Shown: positions 31,667 through 32,773 of the stretch, one piece after another
Numbering within the stretch: position 1 is the stretch's first letter
Layout: each line of letters opens with the position of its first letter
DNA from: Actinomycetales bacterium
GTDB taxonomy: Bacteria; Actinomycetota; Actinomycetes; Nanopelagicales; Nanopelagicaceae
Assembly (NCBI GenBank): GCA_018970885.1
Contig: JAGWVL010000010.1
Span: 1-32,773, forward strand
DNA: 32,773 nucleotides
Direction of reading: 5' to 3'
Notes under the pieces: model-generated
Database searches by the model: none
Told to the model about the DNA's origin: nothing
What the model saw: only the letters and a program-made list of their open reading frames with translations
Translations under genes and position numbers: made by a program

Positions 31667-32773
31667 TGCCAGTTAATGATTCATTTCATATCTATGACAC
31701 GACCCTTCGCGATGGTGCACAGCAAGAGGGCTTAAATCTCTCTGTTCATGACAAGCTCAATATCGCTCGCCACCTAGATGAACTAGGTGTTGGTTTTATC
31801 GAAGGTGGCTGGCCTGGAGCAAACCCAAAGGACACTGAATTCTTCGCACTTGCTAAAAATGAGTTAAAGCTCAAGAACGCAACCTTTGTCGCCTTTGGTT
31901 CAACACGTCGCCCTCATGCAAAAGCTGCAGATGATGTCCTGCTCGGTGCATTGCGCGATAGCGGGGCTCCTGTTGTAACCCTTGTTGCAAAGGCCTTTGA
32001 TCGCCATGTTGATCTTGCACTGAAGACAACTTTGGATGAGAACCTTGCGATGATTCGTGACTCAGTCACTCACTTAATCCAAGAAGGCCAACGGGTTTTT
32101 CTTGATGCAGAGCACTTCTTTGATGGCTACCGCAGTAACCGTGCCTATGCACTTGAAGTCGTGCGGGTTGCCGCTGAAGCTGGAGCAGATGTCGTTGCGT
32201 TGTGCGATACCAATGGCGGAATGTTGCCTGATGAGTTGTCGCAAGTTGTTCATGATGTTTTGACCGCAAGCTCTGCTCGCTTAGGTATCCATTGCCACAA
32301 TGACACAGGGTGCGCAGTTGCCAACTCAATGGCAGCTATTGCTGCAGGTGCCACACATGTCCAGGGCACTTTAAATGGATACGGTGAGCGAACCGGAAAT
32401 GCTGATCTTGTAACAATCATTGCAAACTTAGAATTGAAGAAGAAGCAGTTAGTTCTTCCTCCAAATGCGCTGCAAGAAGCATTTAGAATTTCTCATGCAG
32501 TGGCTGAGGTAACAAATGTCGCACCTAGTAGTCGCCAACCATATGTTGGTGTCTCAGCATTTGCTCACAAGGCAGGACTACATGCTAGCGCAATTAAGGT
32601 AGATCCATCTTTGTATCAGCATGAAGATCCTTCATCAGTTGGAAACGATATGCGCATGCTTGTTTCAGACATGGCTGGCCGTGCTTCGATTGAGTTAAAG
32701 TCTCAAGAACTTGGTGTTGATTTAGGTGGAGATAAAGCATTAATTAGTCGCATTGTTGATCGCGTTAAGGAAA
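31666..32773 (+). CDS. cimA: Citramalate synthase, N-terminal part (cut by window edge)
   Basis: The frame from ATG 31666 stays open for 369 codons to the window end and is absent from the ORF track. It encodes a DRE-TIM aldolase-type acyltransferase: IYDTTLRDGAQQEGLNLSVHDKL, VGFIEGGWPGANPKDTEFF, LGIHCHNDTGCAVANSMAAIAAG, VQGTLNGYGERTGNADL and VSAFAHKAGLHASAI. The GGWPGANPKDTEFF and GERTGNADL forms match the CimA branch (citramalate synthase) rather than LeuA or homocitrate synthase. It condenses pyruvate with acetyl-CoA to (R)-citramalate, giving 2-ketobutyrate for isoleucine without threonine. The C-terminal regulatory part is outside the window. Coupling to ilvE by TAATG places it in the ilvB operon. 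Confidence 0.92.
   Translation, partial: MPVNDSFHIYDTTLRDGAQQEGLNLSVHDKLNIARHLDELGVGFIEGGWPGANPKDTEFFALAKNELKLKNATFVAFGSTRRPHAKAADDVLLGALRDSGAPVVTLVAKAFDRHVDLALKTTLDENLAMIRDSVTHLIQEGQRVFLDAEHFFDGYRSNRAYALEVVRVAAEAGADVVALCDTNGGMLPDELSQVVHDVLTASSARLGIHCHNDTGCAVANSMAAIAAGATHVQGTLNGYGERTGNADLVTIIANLELKKKQLVLPPNALQEAFRISHAVAEVTNVAPSSRQPYVGVSAFAHKAGLHASAIKVDPSLYQHEDPSSVGNDMRMLVSDMAGRASIELKSQELGVDLGGDKALISRIVDRVKE

Overview
The window is a gene-dense bacterial chromosome segment holding 28 protein genes (two cut by the window edges), one nine-codon leader peptide ORF and one tRNA. Gene order and protein sequences point to Actinobacteria. The blocks etfB-etfA-cysteine desulfurase-mnmA-ligA, nadD-rsfS-histidine phosphatase, rplU-rpmA-obgE-proB-proA, gatC-gatA-gatB and ilvB-ilvN-ilvC-serA-leuB match what I recall from mycobacteria and other actinomycetes. 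Base composition is far less GC-rich than in those genomes (mid-40s % GC by eye, not counted). Most neighbouring genes overlap or sit within about 30 bp. That combination suggests a streamlined planktonic actinobacterium of the freshwater acI / Nanopelagicales type. This placement is inference; no marker gene was compared.

Layout: (1) 1-448, a truncated minus-strand GT4 glycosyltransferase, divergent from everything else. (2) 569-6542, etfB, etfA, cysteine desulfurase, mnmA and ligA: electron transfer, sulfur mobilisation, tRNA 2-thiouridylation and DNA ligation. (3) 6556-8235, a 40-residue membrane protein, nadD, rsfS and a histidine phosphatase. (4) 8282-10847, tRNA-Ala(GGC) followed after only 3 nt by leuS. 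(5) 10894-14692, comEA, comEC and holA: DNA uptake plus the Pol III delta subunit. (6) 14783-15366, rplU and rpmA, closed by a clear intrinsic terminator. (7) 15466-19373, obgE, proB and proA. (8) 19400-22694, gatC, gatA and gatB. (9) 22704-32773, ilvD, then ilvB, ilvN, ilvC, serA, leuB, ilvE and the start of cimA, which together cover much of branched-chain amino acid synthesis plus the first step of serine synthesis.

The most interesting signals are regulatory. A leader upstream of ilvB encodes the peptide MSTTFVVVI, followed by a strong hairpin and a U-tailed terminator, so branched-chain attenuation is likely. A perfect 7-bp palindrome overlaps the likely -10 box of etfB. Several genes start 6-7 nt after a TANNNT hexamer, often exactly TAGACT, as expected for leaderless mRNAs. 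In two cases (etfA/cysteine desulfurase and gatB/ilvD) the upstream stop codon TAG is itself the first half of that hexamer. The leuS start lies 3 nt after a tRNA 3' end. I found no mobile elements, CRISPR arrays, prophage genes or defence systems, and no gene-free stretch over 300 bp. The longest is the 210-bp ilvD-ilvB gap, which holds the attenuator.
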